Counted from the stretch's first letter, positions 9,085 through 17,933 are shown. The stretch is 64,000 nt of DNA from Lichenicola sp964236105 (GCA_964236105.1 CAXSBC010000005.1:62001-126000), one strand, 5' to 3'. Translations and numbers: made by a program. Notes: generated by a model not told the origin, from the sequence alone.

Positions 9085-10040
9085 GCGATGCCGACCTGAT
9101 CACCGAGGTCGCCGGGCTGTACTACATCAACCGGCTGACCCAGGAGGATCTCGCCCGGCATTTCGGAACCTCGCGCTCGACGATCTCGCGGCTGCTGAAG
9201 CAGGCGCACGATGCCGGCATCGTCGAGATCCATGTCAGGGCGCGGCCGGACCGGGCGCAGAAGCTCGAGCAGGCGCTGCAGGCGCGGTTCGGCCTGAAGC
9301 GGCTGCTGTGCGCGATCGACCTGTTCGATGCGGTCAACCGGCGGCTCAACGTGGCGTCCCTGGTCGCGGCCTATCTCGACAAGGTGCTGGTCGACGGCAA
9401 CACCGTCGCGGTCGGCATGGGACGCAACGTCAGCGCCATCACCGAGGCGCCGAGCCTGCCGCTGCCGCGCGACGTGCTGTTCGTGTCGGCGATCGGCGGA
9501 TCGGTGCATGGCGGCGAGATGGTGAATGCCGACCACATCGCGCGCCGGCTCGCGGCACGGTTCGGCGGACGCAGCGAGACGCTGTATGCGCCGGCGATCG
9601 TCGAGGACGAGACGCTGCGCCTGGCGCTGCTGCGCAACGAGAACATCCGGCAGACGCTCGACCGCGCGCGCGGCGCGTCGATGGCGCTGCTCGGCGTCGG
9701 CGACATGACGGAAGACAGCAACATGGTCCGCATGGGCTGGCTGTCGCCGCGCGAGGTGGCGCGGGCGCAGGCGACGGGAACGGTCGGCGACATCCTGGGC
9801 AACGACTTCATCGACATCCAGGGCCGCCCGTCGCGCACCGTCGTGGCCGGGCGGGTGGTCGGGCTGACGCTGAAGGACCTGGAACCGATCGAGGACGTCG
9901 TGGTGGTGGCGAGCGAGAACACCAAGGCGGGCATCCTGCTGGGCGTGCTGCGCGCCGGCGTGGTGGACACGCTGGCCACGACCCTGTCGAACGCGCAGGC
10001 GGTGCTCGATCTGGACGAGGCGACGCGGCACGATGGCTGA
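9081..10040 (+). CDS. SorC/DeoR-type sugar-binding transcriptional regulator
   Basis: A 319-residue SorC-family regulator. The N-terminal helix-turn-helix covers about residues 14-50 (YYINRLTQEDLARHF then TSRSTISRLLKQA). The remainder is the sugar-phosphate-binding domain (PF04198), with VAVGMGRNVSAI, MALLGVGDM near residue 215, VGDILGNDFID and the C-terminal AGILLGVLRAG. The start overlaps the kinase stop, so the two are translationally coupled. SorC proteins usually control the operon they sit in and respond to a phosphorylated catabolite; that role is inferred here. Confidence 0.9.
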   Translation: MSDADLITEVAGLYYINRLTQEDLARHFGTSRSTISRLLKQAHDAGIVEIHVRARPDRAQKLEQALQARFGLKRLLCAIDLFDAVNRRLNVASLVAAYLDKVLVDGNTVAVGMGRNVSAITEAPSLPLPRDVLFVSAIGGSVHGGEMVNADHIARRLAARFGGRSETLYAPAIVEDETLRLALLRNENIRQTLDRARGASMALLGVGDMTEDSNMVRMGWLSPREVARAQATGTVGDILGNDFIDIQGRPSRTVVAGRVVGLTLKDLEPIEDVVVVASENTKAGILLGVLRAGVVDTLATTLSNAQAVLDLDEATRHDG

Positions 10041-10127
10041 GCTCGCGCCTCGCCGCACGCGCCGCCGGTGGATCAATCGTCGCGTCCCGGCCCTGCCGGG
10101 CGCGCCATGCAGCAGGGGACGCCGATC

Positions 10128-10892
10128 GTGACCGCTTCCATCTTCGAGGCCGCCTTCGATTTCACCGGACAGGTGGTGCTGGTGACCGGAGCGGCCGCCG
10201 GCATCGGCAGGGCGGTGGCCGGGCTGTTCGCATCGCGCGGTGCCCATGTAGCCCTGCTGGACCGTGACCCCGCGGTCGAGGACGCCGCCGCGTCCCTCGG
10301 CGGCGCGGGCCATCTCGGTCTCGTCGCCGACGTCACCGACACGGCGGCACTCGATCGGGCCGTGGCGTCGGTGCTGGCGCGGTTCGGACGCATCGACGTG
10401 CTGGTGAACAATGCCGGCATCGTCCGGCTGGCGCCGGCGGACAGCATCGCTGCCGCCGACTGGGACCTGACCATGGCGGTGAATCTGCGCGCGCCGTTCA
10501 TGGTGTCGCAGATCGTCGGGCGGGAGATGCTGCGCCAGGGCCGGGGGCGGATCGTCAACCTCGCCAGCCAGGCGGGCATCGTCGCCATCGACAACCACGT
10601 GGCGTACTGCGTGTCCAAGGCCGGGATCATCAGCATGACCAAGGTGCTGGCGCTGGAATGGGGACCTCGCGGCATCACCGTGAACGCGATCAGTCCGACG
10701 GTGGTGGAGACCGAGCTCGGCAGGCAGGCCTGGGCCGGCGAGGTGGGCGAGGCGATGAAGCGACAGATCCCGTGCCGGCGCTTCGCCCAGCCGGACGAGA
10801 TCGCCATGGCCGCGCTTTATCTCGCCAGTGGCGCCGCCGGCATGGTGAACGGCGAGAACCTCGTGGTCGATGGCGGCTTCACCATCCAGTAG
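10128..10892 (+). CDS. SDR family oxidoreductase, sugar/polyol dehydrogenase-like
   Basis: A classical 254-residue SDR when started at the GTG at 10128 (MTASIFEAAFDFTG), with AGGGG upstream; an ATG at 10107 is an alternative. The cofactor motif is TGAAAGIG, followed by NNAG, catalytic Ser in NLASQAG and YCVSK, and the C-terminal VNGENLVVDGGF typical of polyol and gluconate dehydrogenases. As last gene of the transporter-kinase-regulator operon it probably oxidises the imported polyol to a ketose before phosphorylation. The exact substrate is not determinable. Confidence 0.87.
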   Translation: MTASIFEAAFDFTGQVVLVTGAAAGIGRAVAGLFASRGAHVALLDRDPAVEDAAASLGGAGHLGLVADVTDTAALDRAVASVLARFGRIDVLVNNAGIVRLAPADSIAAADWDLTMAVNLRAPFMVSQIVGREMLRQGRGRIVNLASQAGIVAIDNHVAYCVSKAGIISMTKVLALEWGPRGITVNAISPTVVETELGRQAWAGEVGEAMKRQIPCRRFAQPDEIAMAALYLASGAAGMVNGENLVVDGGFTIQ

Positions 10893-11027
10893 CCGCGACC
10901 CGGAACGACCGGCGCCGGCGAGGTCCCCTGCGCCGGCAGGTCCGGCCAGCAGGTCCCTGCGGCCCGGACCCCGGACACGCCGGCGCCTGCGGCGGCCTCA
11001 CCGCCGGTTCCGGCGCTCGACGAGGCG

Positions 11028-11579
11028 CTACTCGTCGGCTTCGGGATCGGGCGAGGCGGTCTCGACCTCGGCCTCGGCGCTTTCCTTGGCGCGGCGCGTC
11101 CGGCCGCTCGACGCGCGCTTCGGCTTCGCGGCCTTGGGCGCAGCCGCCGCGGAGTCGTCATCGGCCTCGACGGCATCCGGCATCTCGTCGGACTCGTCCG
11201 GCGCCGGGATGTCCTGTGCGACGGCCGGCTTCTTCGACCGGCGCGGCTTGGGCGATACCGGCTCGGGTGCCGGGGCGGGAGCGGCCTGCTCCGCCTGCGC
11301 GGCACTCTCGCGGGCGGCCTGCTTCAGCTCGGCGTTCTGCTTGCGCAGGCGGACGATGCTGCGCTCCAGCTTGACGACCTGCGCCTCGAGCTCGGCCTTG
11401 TTCAGCTTCGGCGCCGCCGGCGCCGCCTTGCGGCTGACCGTGCGCTTGGCGACCGGAGCGGCCTTGGCCTTGCTGCTGGCCGGGACACGATTCTTCGAGC
11501 CGACCGGTCGGCCGAGGCGCTTCTTTGGCGCAGCTGCCCGTTTTGCAGGAGCGCGAGTGGTCTTGGTTGTGCGAGCCAT
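11028..11579 (-). CDS. lysine/alanine-rich AT-hook protein with coiled coil (histone-H1-like)
   Basis: 183 residues in three parts. Residues 1-58 are strongly basic and Ala/Lys-rich with an AT-hook core, KKRLGRPVGSKNR, near residue 20. Residues 59-95 form a likely coiled coil (NKAELEAQVVKLERSIVRLRKQNAEL). The C-terminal half alternates acidic and basic low-complexity stretches (ESDEMPDAVEADDD, KPKRASSGRTRRAKE). This composition suits a nucleoid-associated or transcription-modulating DNA-binding protein resembling bacterial H1-like proteins. No paralogue or partner lies nearby. Confidence 0.72.
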   Translation of the reverse strand: MARTTKTTRAPAKRAAAPKKRLGRPVGSKNRVPASSKAKAAPVAKRTVSRKAAPAAPKLNKAELEAQVVKLERSIVRLRKQNAELKQAARESAAQAEQAAPAPAPEPVSPKPRRSKKPAVAQDIPAPDESDEMPDAVEADDDSAAAAPKAAKPKRASSGRTRRAKESAEAEVETASPDPEADE

Positions 11580-11621
11580 GGCCGAATCCGGACGATGTTG
11601 TGTCGTGACTCAGTATCGTGA

Positions 11622-11655
11622 CAGTGATCGGGAAGCAAGCTTGCGATCAGCACTG
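11622..11655. promoter_or_regulatory. imperfect dyad upstream of the AT-hook gene
   Basis: A 10-bp perfect palindrome GCAAGCTTGC (11635-11644) is flanked by nearly symmetrical CAGTGATC and GATCAGCACTG arms (11622-11629 and 11645-11655). It lies 43-76 bases upstream of the AT-hook gene start, in a locally AT-richer stretch. It could be an operator or a structured leader. The 211-base gap between this gene and the upstream permease stop holds no gene that I can support. Confidence 0.35.
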
Positions 11656-11790
11656 TTTCGGGCGCGACGGAGACAATAATCAATGTGGCGATATCGGATG
11701 CGGGTCATCCCGACGCGCGCGCCTTGAGGCCGACGACAGCGCCCGCTTGCGAATGCCGCTGATGGCGCGGACAGGGTTTGCGTGCCGCCG

Positions 11791-12789
11791 CTAGCCCCGG
11801 CTGCTCCGGCTGCGGCCGTAGAGCAGCAGCATGGAGAAGATGACCAGCCCGTAGATGATCTGGCGTCCGGCGTCGGGCATCTGCATCACCGCCAGCATGC
11901 TTTGCAGCAGCACGATCAGGATCGTGCCGACGATCGTGCCGGCGTAGCGTCCGCGGCCGCCGACGATGCTGGTGCCGCCCAGCACGACGGCGGCGATGGC
12001 CGGCAGCAGATAGGTGTCGCCCATGCCCTGGAACGCCTTGCCGGCATAGCCGGTGAGCAGCAGGCCGGCGAGCGTGCTGGCGCAGCCGGCCAGCATGAAG
12101 CTCAGGCAGACGACGCGCTTCACCGCCATGCCGGAGAGATAGGCCGCGCGCTCGCGGTTGCCGATCGCATAGATGGTGCGGCCGAACGGCGTCGCGCGCA
12201 GCAGCAGGGTCGCGAACACGCCGACCGCCGCCCACACCAGCACGGCGTTCGCGATGCCGGGCAGCAGGTGGCCGCCCGACATCCAGCGCACGATCGGGGC
12301 GGCCGACGAGGCGGGCGCGGAGCCGCCGGTATAGAGCACCATCAGCCCCTGCAGCACCGCGTTGACGCCGAGGGTGAAGATCATCGAGGGCACGCGCAGG
12401 AACGCCACGCCGAGGCCGTTCACCAGTCCGATCAGCGCGCCCGTGGCCAGCGCGATCACGATCGATCCGGCGCCGCCGAGCTCGGTTCCGGCAAGCCCCG
12501 TGCCCAGCATGGCGCCGGCCGTCAGCGTCCAGGGCACCGACAGGTCGATATGGCCGAGCAGGATCACCAGCATGGCGCCGCTCGCCACGATGCCGAGAAA
12601 GGAGGCCACCTGGAGCTGCTGGATCAGGTAGCGCGGCGACAGGAAGCTCGCGTTATAGAGCGAGCCTGCCAGCAGGATCGCGACGATGCAGGCGCTGGCC
12701 ACCGCCAGCGGCAGGTCGAGCCGGCCGAGAAGGCTGCGGCCCGGCGGCGCGGCGGCGGCGGGTGTCGCAACGTCGCGCGGGCTGTTCAC
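11791..12789 (-). CDS. sugar ABC transporter permease (CUT2), second of pair
   Basis: A 332-residue polytopic permease. It starts at a GTG whose last two bases open the TGA of the upstream permease (GTGA overlap at 12786-12789). Family marks are GAMLVILLGHIDLSVPWTLTAGAM near residue 80, RVPSMIFTLGVNAVLQG, YAIGNRERAA, and AVVLGGTSIVGGRGRYAGT. It partners with the preceding permease, suggesting a heterodimeric channel rather than the usual RbsC homodimer. It is the last gene of the second transporter operon. Confidence 0.92.
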   Translation of the reverse strand: MNSPRDVATPAAAAPPGRSLLGRLDLPLAVASACIVAILLAGSLYNASFLSPRYLIQQLQVASFLGIVASGAMLVILLGHIDLSVPWTLTAGAMLGTGLAGTELGGAGSIVIALATGALIGLVNGLGVAFLRVPSMIFTLGVNAVLQGLMVLYTGGSAPASSAAPIVRWMSGGHLLPGIANAVLVWAAVGVFATLLLRATPFGRTIYAIGNRERAAYLSGMAVKRVVCLSFMLAGCASTLAGLLLTGYAGKAFQGMGDTYLLPAIAAVVLGGTSIVGGRGRYAGTIVGTILIVLLQSMLAVMQMPDAGRQIIYGLVIFSMLLLYGRSRSSRG

Positions 12790-13769
12790 CGGTAGGTCTC
12801 CAGCCGGTTGCGGATGCGCAGCACCGGCAGCGCGCCGAGGCTGACCGCGGCCAGCAGGATCAGGCCCTGGAACAGCGGCTGCCACAGCGGCGAGGCGTCC
12901 AGCACGAACAGCAGGTCGCCGATCGTGCGCAGGATGAACGCGCCCAGGATCGAGCCGATCACGCCGCCGACGCCGCCGAACAGCGACGTGCCGCCGATCA
13001 CCACCGCGGCGATGCTGTTCAGCGTGAAGTCGCCCGCCTGGATGGCGCTGGCCTGGCCGGACTCCGCCACCAGCGTCAGCAGCAGGCCGGCCAGCCCGGC
13101 GAGCAGGCCGCTGCCGGCATAGGCGGCGATCTTGGCGCGCACGACGCCGACGCCAGACATGTAGGCCGACGCCTCCGCCGAGCCCACCGCATAGATGCCG
13201 CGCCCGGTCAGCGAGCGGCGGAACGGCAGCCACAGCGCCAGCACCACGACGGCCAGCAGCAGCAGGCTGACCGGCACGTCGAGCACCGCGCCGGTGAGGG
13301 CGCTCGCGACGTCGTCGTCGACGTCGCCGCCCGGCCCCGGTCGCAGCAGCAGCGAGACGCCGTAGAAGATCGTGCTGGTGGCCAGCGTGACGATGATCGG
13401 CTGCAGCCGCCCGAGCACCACCGCCAGCGCGTTGACGGTGCCGGCCAGGAGGCCGCTGGCCAGCGTGACCGCCATGCCGCCGGCGATCTGCCACAGGCCG
13501 CCATTGACCAGCGTGGAGGCGACGCAGTTGGCCAGCACCACGATGGCGCCCACCGACAGGTCGATGCCGCCGGTCAGCACCGGCAGCGTCTGGGCTGCCG
13601 CGATCAGCGCCAGCAGCACGCCCTTGTTGGACGCGGTGACCAGCACGCTCACCTGCACGCCGCGCGGCTGCAGCGACAGATACAGCCCGAACATCGCCAG
13701 GAAGATGCCGCCCGCCAGCAGCGGCAGCATGTTGTGGCGCAGGAACAGCCGCCCGCCGCTGTTGCTCAT
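12786..13769 (-). CDS. sugar ABC transporter permease (CUT2), first of pair
   Basis: A 327-residue permease with the core signature AAAQTLPVLTGGIDLSVGAIVVLANC near residue 58, LQPIIVTLATSTIFYG, YAVGSAEASAYMSG, and AVVIGGTSLFGGVGGVIGS. Its ATG overlaps the ATPase stop (ATGA at 13766-13769), and its stop overlaps the next permease start. An aspartate-rich loop (GGDVDDDVAS) near residue 150 is unusual for the family and may face the periplasm. Confidence 0.92.
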   Translation of the reverse strand: MSNSGGRLFLRHNMLPLLAGGIFLAMFGLYLSLQPRGVQVSVLVTASNKGVLLALIAAAQTLPVLTGGIDLSVGAIVVLANCVASTLVNGGLWQIAGGMAVTLASGLLAGTVNALAVVLGRLQPIIVTLATSTIFYGVSLLLRPGPGGDVDDDVASALTGAVLDVPVSLLLLAVVVLALWLPFRRSLTGRGIYAVGSAEASAYMSGVGVVRAKIAAYAGSGLLAGLAGLLLTLVAESGQASAIQAGDFTLNSIAAVVIGGTSLFGGVGGVIGSILGAFILRTIGDLLFVLDASPLWQPLFQGLILLAAVSLGALPVLRIRNRLETYR

Positions 13770-15319
13770 GACGCGGCCCGGTCCGGCTCGGCGCCGATAT
13801 CCAGCGCGCCGGCGACGATCGCCTGCTCGGTGATCCCGGCCCCTTCGAGCATCCGGGTGATGCGGCCGGCATAGAAGATCGAGACCCGGTCGCACAGCCC
13901 GACGAGCTCGTCGTAGTCGGTGGTGTAGAGCAGGATCGCGGTGCCGTTGGCGGCGAGCTGGCGCAGCAGCCGGTAGATCTCCTGCTTGGTGCCGACATCG
14001 ATGCCGCGCGTCGGATCGCACAGCAGCAGCACGCGCGGTGCCGCCAGCAGCCACTTGCCGATCGCCACCTTCTGCTGGTTGCCGCCCGACAGGGTGCCGA
14101 CCGGCAGATCGACCACCGCCTTGATCTGCATGCGCCGGATCATCTCGTCCACCGCCTGACGCTCGCGGCCGGGCTGCAGGAACGGGCCGCGGCACCAGGC
14201 CGCCAGCGTCGCCGCCGTGAGGTTCTCCGCCACCGTCATCGGCAGCATCAGCCCCTCGGTCTTGCGGTCCTCCGGGATCAGGGCGAGCTTCAGCGCCATC
14301 GCCTCGCGCGGGCTGCCGATCGCGGTCGGCCGACCGTCGATCCTGATCTCGCCCTCGACGCCGGACAGGCAGCCGAACAGGGCCAGCAGGAACTCGCGCT
14401 GGCCCTGTCCGTCCAGGCCGCCCAGCCCGACGATCTCGCCCGGCGCCACCGACAGCGACACGCCCTGCAGGCGGTGCTCCCAGCTCAGCGCGCGCGCCTC
14501 CAGCACCGGGGCGGGCTGCGACGGCGGTGCCGGCGGCCGCGGTGGGAACAGCTGGGAGAGCTCGCGGCCGATCATCATCCGCACGATCTCGTCCTCGGTG
14601 TGCGCATCGCGCGCGAAGCTCTGCACGTGCCGGCCGTTGGCGAACACCGAGCAGGTGTCGGCGAGCTCGCGGATCTCGTGCATGCGGTGCGAGATGTAGA
14701 GGATGCACATCCCCTGCGTCCGCAGGCGCTTGAGCAGCGCCACCACGCGCGCGACGTCGTCCGCCGTCAGCGCCGAGGTGGCCTCGTCCAGGATCAGCAG
14801 GCGCGGGCGCCGGCCGAACGCCTTGGCGATCTCGACCATCTGCCGGCGCGACAGCGGCAGGTCGCGCACCCGCTCGCGCGGATCGATGCCCTCGCAGCCG
14901 ATCTCCGCCAGCAGCCGCTCGGCCTGGCGCCGCTGCGCCGCCTGGTCGATCAGCCCGAACCGGCGCGGCGGGTTGGTGATGCCGATATTGTCGGCGACGC
15001 TGAGGTCGGGCAGCAGCGACAGCTCCTGGAACACGCAGACGATGCCCTGCGCCTGCGCGTCCGCCGGGCCCCGGAAGCGGACCGGCCGGCCGTCGAGCCG
15101 CATCTCGCCCTCGGTCGGCTCGACCACGCCCGAGATGATCTTGATCAGCGTGCTCTTGCCGGCACCGTTCTCGCCCACCACCGCGTGGATCGAGCCGGCC
15201 TCGCAGCGCAGCTGTCCCTGCGCCAGCGCGGTGACCGGCCCGTAGCGCTTGACGATGCCAGACAGCTCCAGCAGCGCAGGCGAGGCCGCCGCCCCGGCGG
15301 AGGCGGCGGCCGTGCTCAT
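13766..15319 (-). CDS. sugar ABC transporter ATP-binding protein (CUT2) with altered Walker B
   Basis: A 517-residue double ATPase. First domain: Walker A GENGAGKSTLIK near residue 54, LSRRQ in place of the LSxGQ signature, Walker B LLILDEATS. Second domain: LSGGNQQK signature intact, but the Walker B region reads VLLLCDPTRGIDVG, so the usual Asp-Glu pair is Cys-Asp. This substitution probably lowers hydrolysis at one site. The ATG overlaps the binding-protein stop (ATGA at 15316-15319). Confidence 0.92.
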   Translation of the reverse strand: MSTAAASAGAAASPALLELSGIVKRYGPVTALAQGQLRCEAGSIHAVVGENGAGKSTLIKIISGVVEPTEGEMRLDGRPVRFRGPADAQAQGIVCVFQELSLLPDLSVADNIGITNPPRRFGLIDQAAQRRQAERLLAEIGCEGIDPRERVRDLPLSRRQMVEIAKAFGRRPRLLILDEATSALTADDVARVVALLKRLRTQGMCILYISHRMHEIRELADTCSVFANGRHVQSFARDAHTEDEIVRMMIGRELSQLFPPRPPAPPSQPAPVLEARALSWEHRLQGVSLSVAPGEIVGLGGLDGQGQREFLLALFGCLSGVEGEIRIDGRPTAIGSPREAMALKLALIPEDRKTEGLMLPMTVAENLTAATLAAWCRGPFLQPGRERQAVDEMIRRMQIKAVVDLPVGTLSGGNQQKVAIGKWLLAAPRVLLLCDPTRGIDVGTKQEIYRLLRQLAANGTAILLYTTDYDELVGLCDRVSIFYAGRITRMLEGAGITEQAIVAGALDIGAEPDRAAS

Positions 15320-16446
15320 TTCGAGGTCTGGCCCTCGATCTGGGCGGCTGTCAGGGTGATGTTGCAGGCCGGAAAGTCGTGGGCCGCGAAGAAGGTGTCG
15401 CTCAGCTCGGGGAAGTAGTTCCGGCCGGCCGCGAGCTCCTTGTAGTTCGCAGCCGGGATCGGCACGCGAACCTCCGTCGGCACGCTCTGTCCCTGCAGCG
15501 CCGTCAGCGCCGCCTTGAGCGCCACCGCGGACAGGGCAGGGGACTGGCCGGCGCTGTCGCCCAGCAGCCCGTCCCTGGCGTGCAGCGCGATCAGCTTGCG
15601 AAAGCCGTTCTCGCCCTCGCCCGCGATCGGGATCAGCGGCTTGTGGCTGTCGAGCAGCGCGTGCGTGACGCCGGTGCTGCCGCCCTGGGTATAGACACCG
15701 TCGAAGCTGCCATTGACGGCGAGCGCGTCGGCCACCGCCTTCTGGCCGGTGCCGTCGTCCCAGTTGCCGACCACCTCGGTCACCTGGATGCCCGGATCGC
15801 TGGCCATCGCCTGGCGGAAGCCGTCATGGCGGTCGCGGTCGACGCTGTTGCCCGGCACGCCGCGCACCTCGAGGACGCGCTTCTTGTCCTTCATGGTCTG
15901 GTTGAGCCAGTCGCCCATCATCCGGCCCATCTCGACCTGGTCCTGGTTCACCTGGATCAGGTCGGTCTCGCTGGCGGTGCGGTCGAGGGTGTTGTCGAAG
16001 CTGACGACGAGGATGCCGGCCTGCTTGGCGCGCCGCATCACCGGCTTGAACGCCGTCGGGCTGTTGGCATCGATCAGGATGGCGTCGAAGCCGGCGCTGA
16101 TGAAGTTGTCCATCGCCGCGATCTGCGCCGACACGTCGGTGCCGACGCTGACGATGCGCAGCTCCTTGATCTGAGCCGCGACCTCCGGCTGGGCGGCATA
16201 CGCCTTGAGCGTCTGCAGCATCTGCACGCGCCAGGCATTGCCGATGAAGCCGTTGGCGAACGCGATCCGGTACGGGCCGTGCTTGGCCGGCAGGCTGACC
16301 GTCCCGGTGGCACCCGCCGCCGGCCGGAAGCACTGGCCCGCCGGGGCGTCCGCGGCGATGGCCGCGGCGGGTGCCAGACAGGCCAGGACGGCGGCGAACG
16401 CCACGAGCCCGGGGCGCGCGAACGGCGCGGGATGCTTCGATGTCAT
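15316..16446 (-). CDS. periplasmic sugar-binding protein of ABC transporter
   Basis: 376 residues starting MTSKHPAPFARPG, with a signal peptide ending about residue 32 (LACLAPAAAIAADA). RbsB-like core: PYRIAFANGFIGNAWRVQML, FDAILIDANSPTAF, AGILVVSFDNTLD, and GVYTQGGSTGV. It has Cys residues near both ends of the mature chain (AGQCFRP and FPACNIT), which could form a disulfide tying the termini. First gene of the second transporter operon, followed by ATPase and two permeases with 4-base overlaps. The ligand is unknown; no catabolic enzymes adjoin it. Confidence 0.9.
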   Translation of the reverse strand: MTSKHPAPFARPGLVAFAAVLACLAPAAAIAADAPAGQCFRPAAGATGTVSLPAKHGPYRIAFANGFIGNAWRVQMLQTLKAYAAQPEVAAQIKELRIVSVGTDVSAQIAAMDNFISAGFDAILIDANSPTAFKPVMRRAKQAGILVVSFDNTLDRTASETDLIQVNQDQVEMGRMMGDWLNQTMKDKKRVLEVRGVPGNSVDRDRHDGFRQAMASDPGIQVTEVVGNWDDGTGQKAVADALAVNGSFDGVYTQGGSTGVTHALLDSHKPLIPIAGEGENGFRKLIALHARDGLLGDSAGQSPALSAVALKAALTALQGQSVPTEVRVPIPAANYKELAAGRNYFPELSDTFFAAHDFPACNITLTAAQIEGQTSK

Positions 16447-16593
16447 GAGGATGCGTTTCCTGTGTGAGCCGGACGTCCCGCCGACCTTGGACAGCGCAAC
16501 CATGGCCCATTTCGCGGGCCTTCCGCAACCGACCGGACCGGCCGTCTGCAGCCGGTCCCGACCGGCAGATCGGGCGCTCCGCGATGCCGCCGG

Positions 16594-17154
16594 TCAGGAG
16601 CGAGCGGGCGTCGTCACGGCAGGTGGCGGGCGATCAGGGCTCGTTCGTCCGCGGCGGCCGCCCCTGCCATGGCCGTCAGGGTGACAGGGTTCGGCGATCG
16701 CGGCATCGACGTCGCTCTCGCAATTCATGAAGTGCGGCATCATCGCTCCATCCATCTCGATCAGGGGCACGAGGTCGGGCCGATCCGTCACCAGCCCCTC
16801 GGAGATGAGGACGTGTCGGCCCGGGCTCGTCATGACGTCGGTCGGCAGGTTCAGTGCCCAGCGGTATTTGGCCAGACCCGCTCTCCAGCGCGCCACGCCG
16901 TGGTCCGCGGTGCGCGTCCAGGCCGGATTGTCGAGCAGCGTCCTGCCCACGCAATCGACGACATGAACCGGATGGTCTCTCGGGCTCTCGGTGATCTCGC
17001 CTGCGGGTTGTCGCCCGACCTCGACGGAAGACCGTTCCGTTTTCCGAACGAGGTGGCTGTCGAACGTCTTGGCACCGGCAACGTTGTTCTTCGAACCGTG
17101 GCCGTCGATGATGATCGTCACGCCGCCGAACCGCTCGGCGGCCCGGCCTGACAT
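16594..17154 (-). CDS. unrecognised hypothetical protein
   Basis: A 186-residue frame that reads like protein for its first 150 residues (GGVTIIIDGHGSKNNVAGAKTF, then HPVHVVDCVGRTLL, YRWALNLPTDVM and LIEMDGAMMPHFMNC), then drops into an Arg/Pro-rich tail. No family recognised. The opposite-strand frame over the same interval is less protein-like. The segment is less GC-biased at third positions than its neighbours, so transfer or decay is possible. Coding status is uncertain. Confidence 0.45.
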   Translation of the reverse strand: MSGRAAERFGGVTIIIDGHGSKNNVAGAKTFDSHLVRKTERSSVEVGRQPAGEITESPRDHPVHVVDCVGRTLLDNPAWTRTADHGVARWRAGLAKYRWALNLPTDVMTSPGRHVLISEGLVTDRPDLVPLIEMDGAMMPHFMNCESDVDAAIAEPCHPDGHGRGGRRGRTSPDRPPPAVTTPARS

Positions 17155-17555
17155 GGAACTGACCCTGATCGACCGTGTCCGCAGGGTTCATTTCGTTACC
17201 GGGATAGTCGATGCGGGGCCGACGGTCGGAGACCGGACGGACCGCTGCATGGAGTGTTCGCAGTCGATGCCCGCACGGCAGGCGGCAAGACCGACGTCGG
17301 CTGCGGTTCGCGACGGATCACGGATTGCCTCCCCGTCTCAGGACGAGGCATGCCGCGACGGCCGACCTGATATTTGAGATGCTTCTCGCGTAGTAAAGAC
17401 GACGCCGCTCATAGTAAGACGATATCGAAAACTGCAGACTCAGCCGTCAACCCAGGTGTTTTGCTTGACAGACCAAGCATGATCCGGGTCTACAGTTGCC
17501 GTGCGTCGAGCACGACCTCGACCGCCGATCGGATCTCTTCGACGAGGAGAAGGAC
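17155..17555. promoter_or_regulatory. gene-free region with a perfect -35 hexamer
   Basis: 401 bases without a supportable gene. The stretch 17371-17500 is clearly more AT-rich than its surroundings. TTGACA is at 17465-17470, with TACAGT at 17491-17496 as a poor -10 (20-base spacing) or GTCTAC slightly earlier. It would drive the 125-residue gene starting at 17556 with a leader of about 50 bases. Confidence 0.4.
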
Positions 17556-17933
17556 ATGACCGCCACGATTTCCTACGGCGCCCGCATGACCGTGCAGGCA
17601 ATGCATCACGACATCAAGCTGGACGGGGAGATCGGCGACCGACCCTTCGTGCTGCTCTGCGTTCCAGATGACGGCGTCCATGGCGCGGTCGGCTTCGAGA
17701 CCGTCGACGAGGCGCGCGGTGCCGCGCTGGCCCAGGCTGCGGCCATGATCGCGGGCGGCCTGAAGGCGCCGATCATCCGGGAGATCACGCTGGGCGGCAT
17801 GCCGCTTCTCGCCAGGCCGTCCGCCGGCGCGAGCCCGCCGCCCGAGCCGCGCGCCGACCCGTCCAACCGTCTCGACCGGTTCCGCAACGTCGTCACGCAT
17901 GCGTTGCGGATCAAGCAGAAGCAGTTCGCCTGA
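17556..17933 (+). CDS. conserved-looking hypothetical cytoplasmic protein
   Basis: 125 residues starting MTATISYGARMTVQAMHHDI, chosen because GAGGAGAAGG sits just upstream of the ATG at 17556. It has no signal peptide or membrane segment. The middle is a soluble alpha/beta-like segment (PFVLLCVPDDGVHGAVGF, then an Ala-rich helix), followed by a Pro-rich linker and a basic C-terminal helix (ALRIKQKQF). The next gene starts 88 bases downstream on the same strand. Function unknown. Confidence 0.62.
   Translation: MTATISYGARMTVQAMHHDIKLDGEIGDRPFVLLCVPDDGVHGAVGFETVDEARGAALAQAAAMIAGGLKAPIIREITLGGMPLLARPSAGASPPPEPRADPSNRLDRFRNVVTHALRIKQKQFA

Noticed and set aside
16669..17151. Plus-strand 160-codon frame opposite the orphan gene
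   Set aside because: Fewer hydrophobic core residues and a His/Arg-rich composition; the minus-strand frame is the more plausible of the two.
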